From assembly GCA_907165275.2 (NCBI GenBank), contig OU015649.1, positions 9,578,001 through 9,642,000 of the forward strand: DNA of 64,000 nt, written 5' to 3'. Positions within the stretch are counted from its first letter, which is position 1. Each line of letters opens with the position of its first letter. A program made the translations under genes and the position numbers. Of the stretch, positions 46,006 to 56,209 are shown piece after piece. Source of the DNA: Zygaena filipendulae. Its lineage: Eukaryota; Arthropoda; Insecta; Lepidoptera; Zygaenidae. The notes below the pieces were generated by a model that had not been told where the DNA came from, did not search any database, and saw nothing but the letters and a program-made list of their open reading frames with translations.

Positions 46006-46195
46006 CGCAACTAATATTATAAAGAGCAAAAGTTTGTGAGTTTGTGTCGTTTTAAGGGGTAATCTCTGGATCTACTGAACCGATTTTGAAAATTCTTTCA
46101 CTTATAGGAAGCTATAGTGATCCTGTATGTCCTAGGGTACTTTTATCCCGAAATTCCCGCGGGAACTCCGCGGGTGAAACCGCGGGGTCAGCTAG
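46006..46195 (+). mobile_element. Helitron-like repeat
   Basis: Same 5' subfamily as 20612 and 24799 ('ataaagagcaaaagtttgtg'); ends CTAG at 46192-46195. It lies immediately after MITE M copy 6. Confidence 0.55.
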
Positions 46196-46232
46196 TTATA
46201 AATAAAATTGAAGTGTCTAGTATAAGCATATA

Positions 46233-46515
46233 TCTTATCTTAATATATATAAATCACGTGTCACGTTGTTTGTCCGCGATGGACTGCGAAACTACCAAAC
46301 GGATTTTGATAAAATTTTTTAACTATTTATAATTTGGTCCAACTTAAAGGATAGGATAGTTTTTATCCCGGAATTCCCGCGGGAACTCCGGTACTAATGC
46401 GGGGAACAGCGAATCACCGGAAACTACTGTCGGGGTACAAAGAAGGACATAGAGTACTTTTTTCCCGCAACCTCCGTGGGAACTTACCGCGGATGAAATC
46501 GCGGGGGACAGCTAG
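46233..46515 (+). mobile_element. Helitron-like repeat, 'atatataaatcacg' subfamily
   Basis: Starts 'cttaatatatataaatcacg', has two 'cccgcgggaact'-type blocks and ends CTAG at 46512-46515. A second unit follows directly. Confidence 0.5.
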
Positions 46516-46808
46516 TCTAATATATATAAATCACGAGTCACGTTGTTTGTCCGCGATGGACTCCGAACTACTGAACTACTGAAAATTTTGAAAATTTTAT
46601 CAAAATCCGAAAATACTGAACGGATTTTGATAAAATTTTGTAAACATTCATAAAATGGTCCAACTTAAAAGATAGGATAGTTTTTATCCCGGAATTCCCG
46701 CGGGAACTCCAGAACTCAGGGGTACAAAGAAGGACGTACAGTACTTTTTCCCGGAATTCCCGCGGGAACTCTGAAATTACCGCGGATGAAATCGCGGGGG
46801 ACAGCTAG
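46516..46808 (+). mobile_element. Helitron-like repeat, second tandem unit
   Basis: Starts 'tctaatatatataaatcacg' and ends CTAG at 46805-46808. It is highly similar to the preceding unit, suggesting tandem duplication or repeated insertion at the CTAG|T junction. Confidence 0.5.
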
Positions 46809-46942
46809 TCTCATATATCTCTGCTAGTATAATGATTAAGTGGGTGGCATTCCGGGTACTAGTATAATATTATACTAGCTGTGCCCTGCGGTTTCACCCA
46901 CGTGAGTTTCGGAAATCCCGTAGGAACTCCAAAGTAGCCTAA

Positions 46943-47101
46943 TTTAATTCATAATAACATCGCTGAGCCGTTCCGCAAGGACTAAGGAGCCGACCACGCG
47001 CGTCTGCGCCGGGCGGCATGGTATCCCGCAGAGCTAACTGGGGCCACTGCTCTTCCCCGTCATGACTGCTAGCTGATGATTATTTTGCTGCGATGTTATT
47101 T
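46943..47101. repeat. GC-rich insert with inverted AATAACATCG ends
   Basis: AATAACATCG at about 46943 and CGATGTTATT at about 47092 bound a GC-rich block (gccgaccacgcgcgtctgcg). It interrupts a reverse Helitron-like fragment beginning at 46872. Confidence 0.4.
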
Positions 47102-48500
47102 TAAAACTGCGATAAGTATCTCATAAGATACTCGTTGAAATCGAATGATGTAAAGGGCAATTTTGTTTTAAATTAAATACTTGTGATGGATAACATATTT
47201 ATTTGGTTAAGGATTAATATCATGTTTATAAAAACACCTTAGCAAATAATGTATTATTTTAAAACAATGGTTAGCATAAAAAAAGGTTATCTATAGTAGG
47301 TAAGCCAACCTAAAAAGAAGCGGACTTTTATGAGAACTTTTAAAGGGGAACGTTTCTGTCCTACATGATTTTGCGAAACTTTCACAGAAGAATAAGAAAC
47401 TTTAAAGCTCCAAATTGACGGTCAGTTTGGATGTGTAATTTTATATATAAATACAAACTTTTTAAAAGCCTCAATCGACTAAAATACAAAATTATCCTCA
47501 TCATTAAATCCTAACTTGATTATAAATAGGCCGTTTATTCCAGGGTTTCTGCGAAGTATACTCTTTCCAATAAAAAAAGAATTTCCAAATCGATTTACAA
47601 ATAACGGAAAAAAAACAGAGATATTATTATGACATTGTACATAAAAATCGATTTTTAACCCTTTAACCTCAGACGATTCAAATTTACCCCTAGCGCCACA
47701 CGCTTTAGATATGATTTTTCCTAGTGTCGGGAATGCTTAATATCAATAAATAATTAAATCTTAATTTTAAAAGTCAGTGCAGTGTTTTGTTCGTGTATAC
47801 CGCTAATCGAGAATATTCTGAAATGTCTGAGAATTATCTGGATTCTGGAATACTCCAAAACGTTATAAAACCGTCTTGAAGATTCTGGAAAGTTCTATCT
47901 GTAGTTCAAGAAATAAGGAGATAAGACAGTTTGTAAAAAATATTTTTTTATTAAGGTACTAGCTGTTCGCTGTGTTTTCACCCGCGTTAATTTCGGAGAT
48001 CCCGCGGGAATTCTGGGATAAAAATACCCAAAATTGTTTTCTCTAACCCTTATAAAGTATAGTTTTGAAAATTCAATGCAAATTCACCCGCGTCAATTTC
48101 GGACTTCCCATGGGAATTCCGGGATAAAAATCGGATTGAACGATTATAAAAAAAAATCGTTTTTTAATCGATTATTTTTCACATCCCTAGCCACATCTAC
48201 GCAGAGACATGAGACATGACACCACAACAGTATGTTCCCTTATTCGTCTGTGCATGACACTTACAACATGTCTCTGCTGCATCTACGTAATGCGTTAAAA
48301 CACGCAGCGCAAGTCTAGTTAATTTGTGGTGTAGCAGCTTGAGTATTTTGAGTGCTTTGAGTACTACTCAGTACTCAGTAGCATTAGAAATTTAGAAGTT
48401 AAAACGTAGTGATTATTATTTATTTTGCTCTAGCCATGGGCTAAACGTGTCCGACCAAGGATTGGATATGTCACGTATCCTTCCAGTAAAAGATATGTAT
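47102..48500. other. Gene-free region with repeat fragments
   Basis: A repeat at 47655-47745 ('ttcctagtgtcgggaatgct') has a diverged inverted relative near 62470-62540. Reverse Helitron-like fragments lie at 47957-48130. No gene is recognised. Confidence 0.45.
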
Positions 48501-48527
48501 CCTGATAGCATATCCATATCCGCATCT

Positions 48528-48690
48528 CACCAATGCATTTCGATGTAAATAACTTCAGAAGAAAAATACTACTGACTTGGCTGTATGGACTTAGCTTCCT
48601 TTGCCTTCCCCATTGGGGTAAAAAAAAATATACAGGCTGCATGGACCTAGAATCCCTTGCCTTTCCCGAAAGGGGAGAATTATATATAAA
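48528..48690 (+). repeat. Interspersed repeat R2, one copy plus a partial repeat
   Basis: 48533-48622 matches 598-685. A shorter second unit (48631-48688, 'ctgcatggacctagaatccc') follows. Confidence 0.55.
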
Positions 48691-48808
48691 AAAAAAATCT
48701 GTTTCTTCATCACCAGATTCAAAATAAATCTACGTTGTAAGGCGGGATCCATAAACATCTCCATAAACGAAAGGGTGCGTTCAGAGAGAAGGTAATCACT
48801 ACGTTTTA

Positions 48809-48864
48809 TGCGTTTACTGCGTATATTTTTAAAGCGCTTTTTTACTGCTTAAAAGACCTCGTCT
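48809..48864 (+). repeat. Upstream copy of a 56-bp direct repeat around the LINE
   Basis: The 56 bp from 'tgcgtttactgcgtatattt' to 'gacctcgtct' recur at 54478-54533. The last 14 bp (48851-48864) also form the LINE target duplication. Confidence 0.85.
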
Positions 48865-49050
48865 GAAAGCGCGGGAAACGTTAAAACTTCGCGGACGTGT
48901 TTTCTGAGCTCTTTTTATTTTTACCAATTTTCTCCCATAAATAGAGATCAGTTGATTGGTTTGTTCTTCCTTATCTTGTATTTATAGTGTACTTATTATT
49001 TATTTGTGCCCCAGCATCTCTGGTGAGTCAAATTTTGCTAATTTCTTCGC

Positions 49051-50607
49051 ATGAAAGATGTCCCGGAGCCGGGGGGTTCTGTCCCCCCGGCTTCTAATTT
49101 TATTACAATTGGCTCAAACAATGAATCTGGCATGGAAACAGACGGATCGGTCGCAAGTCGATCTCTGAAACGCAGTCGATTACATATCTGCAAACATTGC
49201 AATAAAAAAAGACGCCGACATCACACAGCAGACCCACCAAAACCCTCTGATTGTAATTGTAATGAATCGACATCGGATCAGTCTGAACCAAATCGCAAAA
49301 TTGCCTCTCCAGCTCTTTTTAAAAATGTGCTTGTGCAAGATCCGCCTGTACCCACTTCCACACCTACTGCACCTTCTGTACCCATAGGTAGGACCTTATA
49401 TGAAAAGACGGATGCTGCTCCTTACGTAGTACATGTCCAAAGACATCAGGATTCTCCAAACGATGCAACTACTATGCACCCTATGGCTTTTGGTAAATTC
49501 CTGAAAAATAATTCATTTAGTAATATAATAAATGGAAGTGTGAAAAAAATTGGCCGTAATAAAATGTCTGTATCATTTTCTAAATATCAAGATGCCAATA
49601 CCTTCATTAGTCATGATAGTTTAACAAAAAATAACCTAAAGGCATTCATACCTACCTTTAATATTACACGAATGGGTTTAGTCCGTGGAGTCCCAGCCGA
49701 GTGGTCTCCTGATGAAGTGAAAGATAATATATCTGTCCCAATAGGGTGTGGTGAAATTATCAAGGTAAGGAGATTGAATTTCAAAACTTATATTGATGGT
49801 ACCCCAACTTGGAAACCATCTCAAACTATTGTGCTCACCTTTGATGGACAAGTTTTGCCGAAACGCATTTTTATGTGTTACAATTCACTCACTGTAGATA
49901 TGTACATATACCCCACTATACAATGTTTTAACTGCTGCCGCTTTGGGCATACCAAGGCACAATGTAGATCAAAACCACGTTGTTTCAAGTGCGCCCAAGA
50001 CCATATAGGTGAGTCTTGTAACATCTCTGAAGAAGAGGCATCCTGCTGTTCATGTGGTGGTAGTCATTTTGCAAGTAACAAAACATGCCCTGAGTTTGCG
50101 AGACAATCGCAAATAAAACTATATATGGCACAGAATTGTGTTTCTTACATGGAAGCTTTAAAATTGCACCCACCTATTTCAAAATCTTTTGCTGAAGTAT
50201 TGGCTAACCCTACCATGAAACTATCTATGAATGAAACCCCTTATAATAACTTTTCACCTAGTAGTAGTAGTAATCCCTCAATATCTTACAAGAAAACTAT
50301 ATATACAAAACCTCGTCCTCGCCCTATCCCATCCAAGGGATTTGACAAAGTAGCTCACCAAGCTCTTGTGCAAGAATACGCAATTCCCACTCCTAATAAT
50401 GGCTGTGGGTTTAGTAACCGTGTAGACTCAACCTTACCTGCTGCTGATACTCAATTGCCTAATGATTTTGTCACAGCTCTATTTAATCTGTTCTCCCAAT
50501 TCAACCTTCTCCCACCGTCCAACGCTGCTCACCCTGTACTTAATAACATTCAATTCTCTCAAAATGGACAGACAAACCGACCAAATAATCCAGTGGAATT
50601 GTCATAG
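49051..50607 (+). CDS. LINE ORF1, gag-like nucleic-acid-binding protein
   Basis: 518 codons. The N-terminal third is low in complexity, with a basic KKRRRH patch. Residues about 292-350 hold three CCHC-type zinc knuckles (CFNCCRFGHTKAQC, then CFKCAQDHIGESC and a third starting CCSCGGSH). A probable RNA-binding fold precedes them, about residues 130-280. In related elements ORF1 packages the RNA into a ribonucleoprotein. The start is the first ATG after a stop-containing leader; an overlapping downstream ORF begins 44 bp before its stop. The frame is complete. Confidence 0.88.
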   Translation: MKDVPEPGGSVPPASNFITIGSNNESGMETDGSVASRSLKRSRLHICKHCNKKRRRHHTADPPKPSDCNCNESTSDQSEPNRKIASPALFKNVLVQDPPVPTSTPTAPSVPIGRTLYEKTDAAPYVVHVQRHQDSPNDATTMHPMAFGKFLKNNSFSNIINGSVKKIGRNKMSVSFSKYQDANTFISHDSLTKNNLKAFIPTFNITRMGLVRGVPAEWSPDEVKDNISVPIGCGEIIKVRRLNFKTYIDGTPTWKPSQTIVLTFDGQVLPKRIFMCYNSLTVDMYIYPTIQCFNCCRFGHTKAQCRSKPRCFKCAQDHIGESCNISEEEASCCSCGGSHFASNKTCPEFARQSQIKLYMAQNCVSYMEALKLHPPISKSFAEVLANPTMKLSMNETPYNNFSPSSSSNPSISYKKTIYTKPRPRPIPSKGFDKVAHQALVQEYAIPTPNNGCGFSNRVDSTLPAADTQLPNDFVTALFNLFSQFNLLPPSNAAHPVLNNIQFSQNGQTNRPNNPVELS

Positions 50608-53600
50608 TGCTCTACATAAAAAACATGAAATAATTTATCTATTGAATGAATATGAACCGTCTGTTCTTGTTTTATCAGAAACATGGCTTAAACCCCAATG
50701 GAACTTTAAAATATCTGGTTACAACACCATAAGAAGAGACAGAAATGATGGGTATGGCGGAGTAGCCATTCTAATCAAAAATAATGTCAAATACGACATC
50801 ATCTCTTTACCATCTTATAACCCTCTAATATCAATTATAGCTGTACATGTACATAATCTTAACTTAGTATCTATCTATATTCCTTCTCAATCATCTACAC
50901 TTATGAATGAAATAAATAATCTGTTTTCCACTCTCCCTAGACCCTTTTTAGTACTAGGAGATTTCAACTGCCACCACCAAGCTTGGGGCAGTACTGTCTC
51001 TGATAACTATGGAGAAAGCCTATTAGATATCGTTAATTTACATAACTTATGTATTTTGAACACAGGTTCTCCCACTCGCCTCACAGCCCCTGGACGTAAT
51101 TTAAGTGCTGTTGATCTGTCAATATGTACTCCAAATTTGGCCTCTCAGGTATCTTGGTACACCCACTCATCTACACTTGGGAGTGATCACTTTCCTATAG
51201 TTATTACACTCCCCTTTAAAAAACAAACAAGCCAAAAAAAAAATTTGTCCACAAGGAAATATAGACTTCCTGATAAATGTTCTAAAGACTGGATTAAGTA
51301 TAAAACTAGTGTTGAAACCAAGTTGACTTCCCTTCCTGCTGTGACACCTGAGACGGTAAATGAATGTGCAGAAACTTTGGCTTATATTTTAAATGAAGCA
51401 GCAGGAGAAGTATTCCCTATCAAATCTAATTCAAGTACCAAAATACCGTCACCACCATGGTGGGACAATGATTGTACTGTTGCTATCAGGAAAAGAACAG
51501 TGGCAGAAAAGATATACAATAGTGACATGTCTGAAGCCAACTACGATGCTTTGGCGAGAATCATTGCAGAAACTAAAAAGTTATTCAAACAGAAAAAGTT
51601 TGAGGGCTGGAGGAAATTTTGTAGTTCTATTTCACCTGACACCCCCCCTACACTAGTTTGGCGTAATATTAAAAGATTTAAATCTGCTTCTAATCCAAAT
51701 TCCATATGGAACATTCCTCCTAGTGTAGCCAATAATTTCATGGACAAACTATCTCCTCCATGGGTAGCACCAGCCAATAACACAGATACCTTGCCCGATA
51801 ACCTCTCAGACTTAAACTGTCCCTTTTCGCTTCACGAACTAAAAGCTGCAATACATGGCACTAAAGATTCTGCACCAGGTGCAGACGGTATTCCATATTC
51901 CTTCTTTTCTAGTAATACTGATGAAATTCTTATCTATTATCTAAATCTTATCAACACCATCATGATGACAGGCGTCATTCCTTTGTCATGGAAATGTCAA
52001 ATAGTGTTGCCTGTTCTCAAACCTAACAAACCTCCAAATGATGCTAGTTCTTATCGTCCAATAGTTTTATCGTCTGTTTTAATAAAAATAGCTGAAATAC
52101 TACTCAAAAACCGCCTCGAATGGTACTTAGAGAATAATAATTTGCTATCCAATACTCAGTACGGTTTTAGAAAGGGCAAAGGTACAATGGATAGTTTAGG
52201 TATTTTAACCACTGACATACGCTTAGCCTTCACATACAATGAATCAGTAGTAGCAGCCTTTTTAGATATTAATGCTGCGTACGATAATGTTCTCTTATCA
52301 GTTCTAAAAACTAAACTAGAATCGCTATCAGTCCCACCTATGATAATACATTCTATAATGAATATTTTGGAAGAACGACATCTAACACTAAATTGCAATG
52401 ACCTCCAACTTAAAAGGACTGTAAGGAGAGGCCTACCACAAGGGTCTGTTCTTAGTCCCTTGTTATACAGTGTTTATACACATGATTTAGACCGATGTTT
52501 CAATAACAGTATTAAAATATTACAATATGCTGATGATCTGGTAATTTATTGTACAAACCAGTCGATCGAGATAGCTGCGTTACATATCTCATCTGCTTTG
52601 AACAGCTTAAACTCATGGATGAATGCTAACGGATTAGAGTTGTCAGCCTCTAAAAGTAGTGTCGTTATTTTTTCAAGAACGAGAAATCCCCCTACTGTGC
52701 AAGTTCATTACAATAACACACTTATTCCCGTTAAACCTAACATTAAATTTTTAGGTGTTGTTCTAGATCCAAAACTCACTGGTCGTGATCATTGTGACTA
52801 TGTAGTTGGCAAGACTGAGAGACTCCTGAATCTACTTCGATGCCTCGCCGGAGTTTGGTGGGGGGCACATCCTCAATCCCTTAGATTAGTATACAATGCA
52901 TTAATCCGTAGTGTATTAGACTACGGAACTTTTCTTTTGGAACCTGCTAACTCAGCTTCTCTTAAAAAATTGGACGCTATACAGAACAAGGCACTTAGAA
53001 TAATAACTGGAGCTATGAAGTCAAGTCCCATTAACGCGTTACAAATTGAAAGCTGTGAACCCCCATTAAACATTAGGCGACAATTTCTCGCTGATCGATT
53101 TTTGTTCCGATCGCTCCAATTCTCCGATCATCCCCTTTTCCGCTCACTTCAATCGCTTAATGGAAAAATAAAAACAGCCAAATACTGGAAACACAAAGCT
53201 TCCCCTTGCTTAGTAGTCAGTTATCAAAAATATCTTAGCTTATTATCTCCAACTCACCGATCTATGCGCCTACCTCTCTTTGATATCGATTATAATGCCT
53301 TACATATTTCTCCACATATTAGATATGATCTGATTCAAAAAGATAACAATAGTCCTAACTTAGCGTTTACATCCATTTTAGATTTAGAATATAGTGATTA
53401 CCACCACATATACAGTGACGCTTCAAAATTATCGTCTTCCGAATGTACTGGAGTTGGAGTATATCACACCCAATCGTCTATTGTTCAGAAAATCAAACTT
53501 CCTCCAGAATCGTCTGTTTTCACAGGAGAATGCCTTGGTCTTCTTAAAGCGGTAGAATATGTCCTTCTCATGAAATTAAAAAAGACTATAATTATTTCTG

Positions 53601-54271
53601 ATTCTATGAGTGCTCTTCAAGCCATTAACAAAAATCCTTTTCGCACCCGAACTCATCTCCCCATCATTTATGACTTGAGAAATCGTCTTAATACATGTAC
53701 AAATATGGGTTATGTAGTAGAATTTGCCTGGGTACCAAGTCATATCGGAATCCAAGGTAATGAAAAATGCGATCAGTTAGCTAAGGAAGCTGTATATTGT
53801 GGAGATATGGTTCCATATAAAAATTACAGTCATGATCTGCTGTCTTTGCCCATGGTCGACATGCGTAAGGAGTGGCATAATTCTTGGATTAACAACCGTG
53901 AACTAAAAGGTAGATATTACTCTTTATTGCAGCCGTCTATACCAGCAAAGCCTTGGTTCCGCAAGGCCAAGTTTGGTAAGACGGCTACTAGTATCTTAAT
54001 ACGCATGAGACTTGGTCACGTCTGTACACCGGCCCACCTGGCCAAACTTGGTATCGTTACTGATGAATATTGTGAGTGTGCGATGGACATAGGCGATCTA
54101 AACCACATTTTCTTTTCATGCCCACTTTACGACCGGTCCGTTTTCCTAACTGATCTCCTTTCCCTCGATGTTCCTTTTCCTACATCTATTATCTCCCTGC
54201 TCTCTTCAAATGATTTATTAATATTTAAATGTATCGTATCTTTCCTGATTTCCAACGACATTAAGATATAA
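50564..54271 (+). CDS. LINE ORF2, endonuclease / reverse transcriptase / RNase H
   Basis: 1235 codons from the ATG at 50564, chosen because the endonuclease fold begins a few residues later (IIQWNCHS); the frame is open from 50462. The APE-type endonuclease shows SETWL, GDFN at about 132 and SDHFPI at about 207. The reverse transcriptase shows APGADGIPY, SYRPIVL, FLDINAAYD, GLPQGSVLSPLLY and YADD at 655-658. The RNase H domain starts about residue 945 (YSDAS, GECLGL, SDSMSAL and a later KCDQLAKEA). A C-terminal CxC...H...C finger (CECAMDIGDLNHIFFSC) follows. The ORF overlaps ORF1 by 44 bp in the +1 frame, so translation may depend on reinitiation or frameshifting. All catalytic motifs look intact. 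Confidence 0.92.
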   Translation: MDRQTDQIIQWNCHSALHKKHEIIYLLNEYEPSVLVLSETWLKPQWNFKISGYNTIRRDRNDGYGGVAILIKNNVKYDIISLPSYNPLISIIAVHVHNLNLVSIYIPSQSSTLMNEINNLFSTLPRPFLVLGDFNCHHQAWGSTVSDNYGESLLDIVNLHNLCILNTGSPTRLTAPGRNLSAVDLSICTPNLASQVSWYTHSSTLGSDHFPIVITLPFKKQTSQKKNLSTRKYRLPDKCSKDWIKYKTSVETKLTSLPAVTPETVNECAETLAYILNEAAGEVFPIKSNSSTKIPSPPWWDNDCTVAIRKRTVAEKIYNSDMSEANYDALARIIAETKKLFKQKKFEGWRKFCSSISPDTPPTLVWRNIKRFKSASNPNSIWNIPPSVANNFMDKLSPPWVAPANNTDTLPDNLSDLNCPFSLHELKAAIHGTKDSAPGADGIPYSFFSSNTDEILIYYLNLINTIMMTGVIPLSWKCQIVLPVLKPNKPPNDASSYRPIVLSSVLIKIAEILLKNRLEWYLENNNLLSNTQYGFRKGKGTMDSLGILTTDIRLAFTYNESVVAAFLDINAAYDNVLLSVLKTKLESLSVPPMIIHSIMNILEERHLTLNCNDLQLKRTVRRGLPQGSVLSPLLYSVYTHDLDRCFNNSIKILQYADDLVIYCTNQSIEIAALHISSALNSLNSWMNANGLELSASKSSVVIFSRTRNPPTVQVHYNNTLIPVKPNIKFLGVVLDPKLTGRDHCDYVVGKTERLLNLLRCLAGVWWGAHPQSLRLVYNALIRSVLDYGTFLLEPANSASLKKLDAIQNKALRIITGAMKSSPINALQIESCEPPLNIRRQFLADRFLFRSLQFSDHPLFRSLQSLNGKIKTAKYWKHKASPCLVVSYQKYLSLLSPTHRSMRLPLFDIDYNALHISPHIRYDLIQKDNNSPNLAFTSILDLEYSDYHHIYSDASKLSSSECTGVGVYHTQSSIVQKIKLPPESSVFTGECLGLLKAVEYVLLMKLKKTIIISDSMSALQAINKNPFRTRTHLPIIYDLRNRLNTCTNMGYVVEFAWVPSHIGIQGNEKCDQLAKEAVYCGDMVPYKNYSHDLLSLPMVDMRKEWHNSWINNRELKGRYYSLLQPSIPAKPWFRKAKFGKTATSILIRMRLGHVCTPAHLAKLGIVTDEYCECAMDIGDLNHIFFSCPLYDRSVFLTDLLSLDVPFPTSIISLLSSNDLLIFKCIVSFLISNDIKI

Positions 54272-54477
54272 TCTATCTGTATATATAATAATATTTATGA
54301 TTACCTGTGTAAACCAAATAACCTACAGTCTCCTGATCCTATCCAAAATTCCGAATCCGCATCCTTTTCATGTTTATCATCGTTTCCCTACCTTGAAACT
54401 GGCAAAATGCGCAAACCGCGCGATGCCATAACAAAAAAAAAAAAAAAAAAAAAAAAAGACCTCGTCTTGAGCATGGG

Positions 54478-54533
54478 TGCGTTTACTGCGTATATTTTTA
54501 AAGCGCTTTTTTACTGCTTAAAAGACCTCGTCT
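54478..54533 (+). repeat. Downstream copy of the 56-bp direct repeat
   Basis: Identical to 48809-48864. It starts 10 bp after the 3' target duplication, so the target already held tandem copies of a unit of about 66 bp before the LINE inserted. Confidence 0.85.
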
Positions 54534-54539
54534 TGAGTA

Positions 54540-54870
54540 CGTGCTCCGTCTCATATAATCCGTAGAAACTAGAAACGAATACCTACCAAGTACCAATCTC
54601 TCGTAAGTCGTGGGTGGTCGTGGCCACTCATGGTGACTCGTGACTTGTACCTATTCTAACTCCTTCCGCTGGAGTCGGTTCGGTTCGCTTCGGTACCTAC
54701 TCGATTCGGGAGTCGGTCGGCGTCGGACTCGGAGTTGGTTGGATATGGGATATGTCGCGGCGTTATCATTCCAACTCCTTTCGCTCGGCTCCGATCGGCG
54801 CTCGGTTCGGTTAGATTCGGTTGGTCTCGGAGTGGTCGGAGTTGGTTGGATATGGGATATGTTTAATATT
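54540..54870 (+). repeat. GC-rich imperfect tandem repeat upstream of the palmitoyltransferase gene
   Basis: Dense 'tcggttcgg' words. The block 'gagttggttggatatgggat' occurs twice, about 101 bp apart (54731 and 54839). A short open frame across it is compositional. It may contribute to the promoter of the downstream gene. Confidence 0.5.
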
Positions 54871-55142
54871 TGACAAGTGAAGGAGTTTTATTTTTAAATC
54901 ATTTACACATGAATTTAACATGTTATATACCTGTGGTAATTCATTAAAAAAATCAAGTAGGTCTTGATTCCTTTATTAAATAGAATGTCTTTGATTATTG
55001 ATTATTAATTAATGTTTATGAAAAGGAAAACGACAGTTATTACCCTAAAAGTGTAATACAACTCCATAATAAAAACTAATACGAAAGTGTGTTCAGCTTT
55101 CTCATCAGAAATAGACGTGTGGTTAGTGATAAAAAGTTTGTA

Positions 55143-55379
55143 ATGTGGTTTTTGATATTTTCATCCTGGTAAGTTTTGAGGGAACCTCAATTTAGCCCAA
55201 GCCAATGAAATGAAAGTTATCCATTGCATTCAAAATGCCATGCAATTTCAGGGACTCAAGTGCTTAAGAAATTCTTATTTACTTGTTTAGCATTTCAGCT
55301 GCAAGTCTTTCACTTATTATTTTTATACAACCTCACATTTATGATTTGTTTCAGGACTCTTGAACCATCAAAATGTTAA
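55143..55379 (+). promoter_or_regulatory. 5' leader of the DHHC gene: intron 55169-55354 and an overlapping upstream ORF
   Basis: Donor atcctg|gtaagt (GT 55169-55170) and acceptor tttgtttcag (AG 55353-55354) define a 186-bp leader intron. After splicing, an ATG at 55143 opens a 16-residue frame that runs through the junction and stops at 55377-55379, overlapping the main ATG (55373-55375) in another frame. Confidence 0.5.
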
Positions 55380-56209
55380 TATTAGTGAGTTCAATACAAA
55401 ATAGACATATAAAACGTGTCATTGAACATTGTATATATCTAGCAATAGTATTGTTTCTCATACCTGGTTTTTTTTATTTTGAACTTTGCATTGTGCTGCC
55501 TGCAGTAGATAAAGAATGGACACATCACATGATACACATGAGTTGTGCAACATTTTTATTGATGAATATTGTTGGAAATATGATCTACGGAATGTTTACA
55601 AACACAAGCATCAAGGGAAAATTATTTGCTCCTGATAGAAAAGAAAATTGGTCATTGTGTACTGTGTGTGAATGCTATCGTCCCCCACGCGCCTGGCACT
55701 GCAACATATGCAATATTTGCATATTGAAAAGAGACCACCACTGTTCATTTTTTGCATGCTGTGTTGGCTATTACAACCAAAGATATTTTATATTATTTAC
55801 TTATTATGTTTTTATAGCAATGCTCTATGCATTTTATTATAATGTCAAATTCTTAGCACTATTTTTAACATGGAATCATGGCCTAGTTCTTGTAAAATTT
55901 GTCTTTCCTCTTGCTAGTGTTGTGATGGATTTTGAAAGTGAAACTCTTTATGTATTTCTTGTTGTTATAAATGTTATAGTTGCATTATTTACTGGTTTTC
56001 TATTCTTTTATCATTTCAACAATATTTTAAAAGGTAGAGTAACACCTGAGGCAAAAGACACAAGTAATGGTTTCTATGACAGAGGATGGAAATGGAACAT
56101 TGTAGAAGTGTTTGGTTCCAGGTGGTATTTGACTTGGATTTCACCATTCATCCACAGCCCACTTCCAGGGAATGGTATCATATGGTTTGCTGATGATAAA
56201 TACAAATAG
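55373..56209 (+). CDS. DHHC-type palmitoyltransferase
   Basis: 278 codons without introns. The cysteine-rich domain covers residues about 96-130 (CTVCECYRPPRAWHC, CNICILKRDHHCSFFACCVGYYNQRYF), with DHHC at 121-124 and catalytic C124. Four hydrophobic segments lie at about 18-42, 55-75, 135-170 and 190-217, placing the DHHC loop in the cytosol between TM2 and TM3, as in the family. These enzymes attach palmitate to cysteines of membrane-associated proteins. Length and layout resemble the ZDHHC24-like insect group, though the orthologue is not certain. The ATG follows a leader intron and overlaps an upstream ORF. The gene converges on the MFSD1-type gene. Confidence 0.9.
   Translation: MLILVSSIQNRHIKRVIEHCIYLAIVLFLIPGFFYFELCIVLPAVDKEWTHHMIHMSCATFLLMNIVGNMIYGMFTNTSIKGKLFAPDRKENWSLCTVCECYRPPRAWHCNICNICILKRDHHCSFFACCVGYYNQRYFILFTYYVFIAMLYAFYYNVKFLALFLTWNHGLVLVKFVFPLASVVMDFESETLYVFLVVINVIVALFTGFLFFYHFNNILKGRVTPEAKDTSNGFYDRGWKWNIVEVFGSRWYLTWISPFIHSPLPGNGIIWFADDKYK

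Larger units (their letters stand above)
48865..54453 (+). mobile_element. Full-length LINE (non-LTR retrotransposon), I/Jockey-type with RNase H
   Basis: The element runs from 'gaaagcgcggg' to a run of 25 A at 54433-54457. AAAAGACCTCGTCT lies directly before it (48851-48864) and directly after the tail (54454-54467), a 14-bp target duplication. It has a 5' UTR of about 186 bp, ORF1 with zinc knuckles, an overlapping ORF2, a 3' UTR and a poly-A tail. Both ORFs are intact, so the insertion looks young. RNase H plus a poly-A tail and gag-like ORF1 fits the I/Jockey group; the exact clade needs a phylogeny. Confidence 0.9.

Noticed and set aside
49103..49291. Antisense frame in LINE ORF1
   Set aside because: Shadow of the intact sense ORF.
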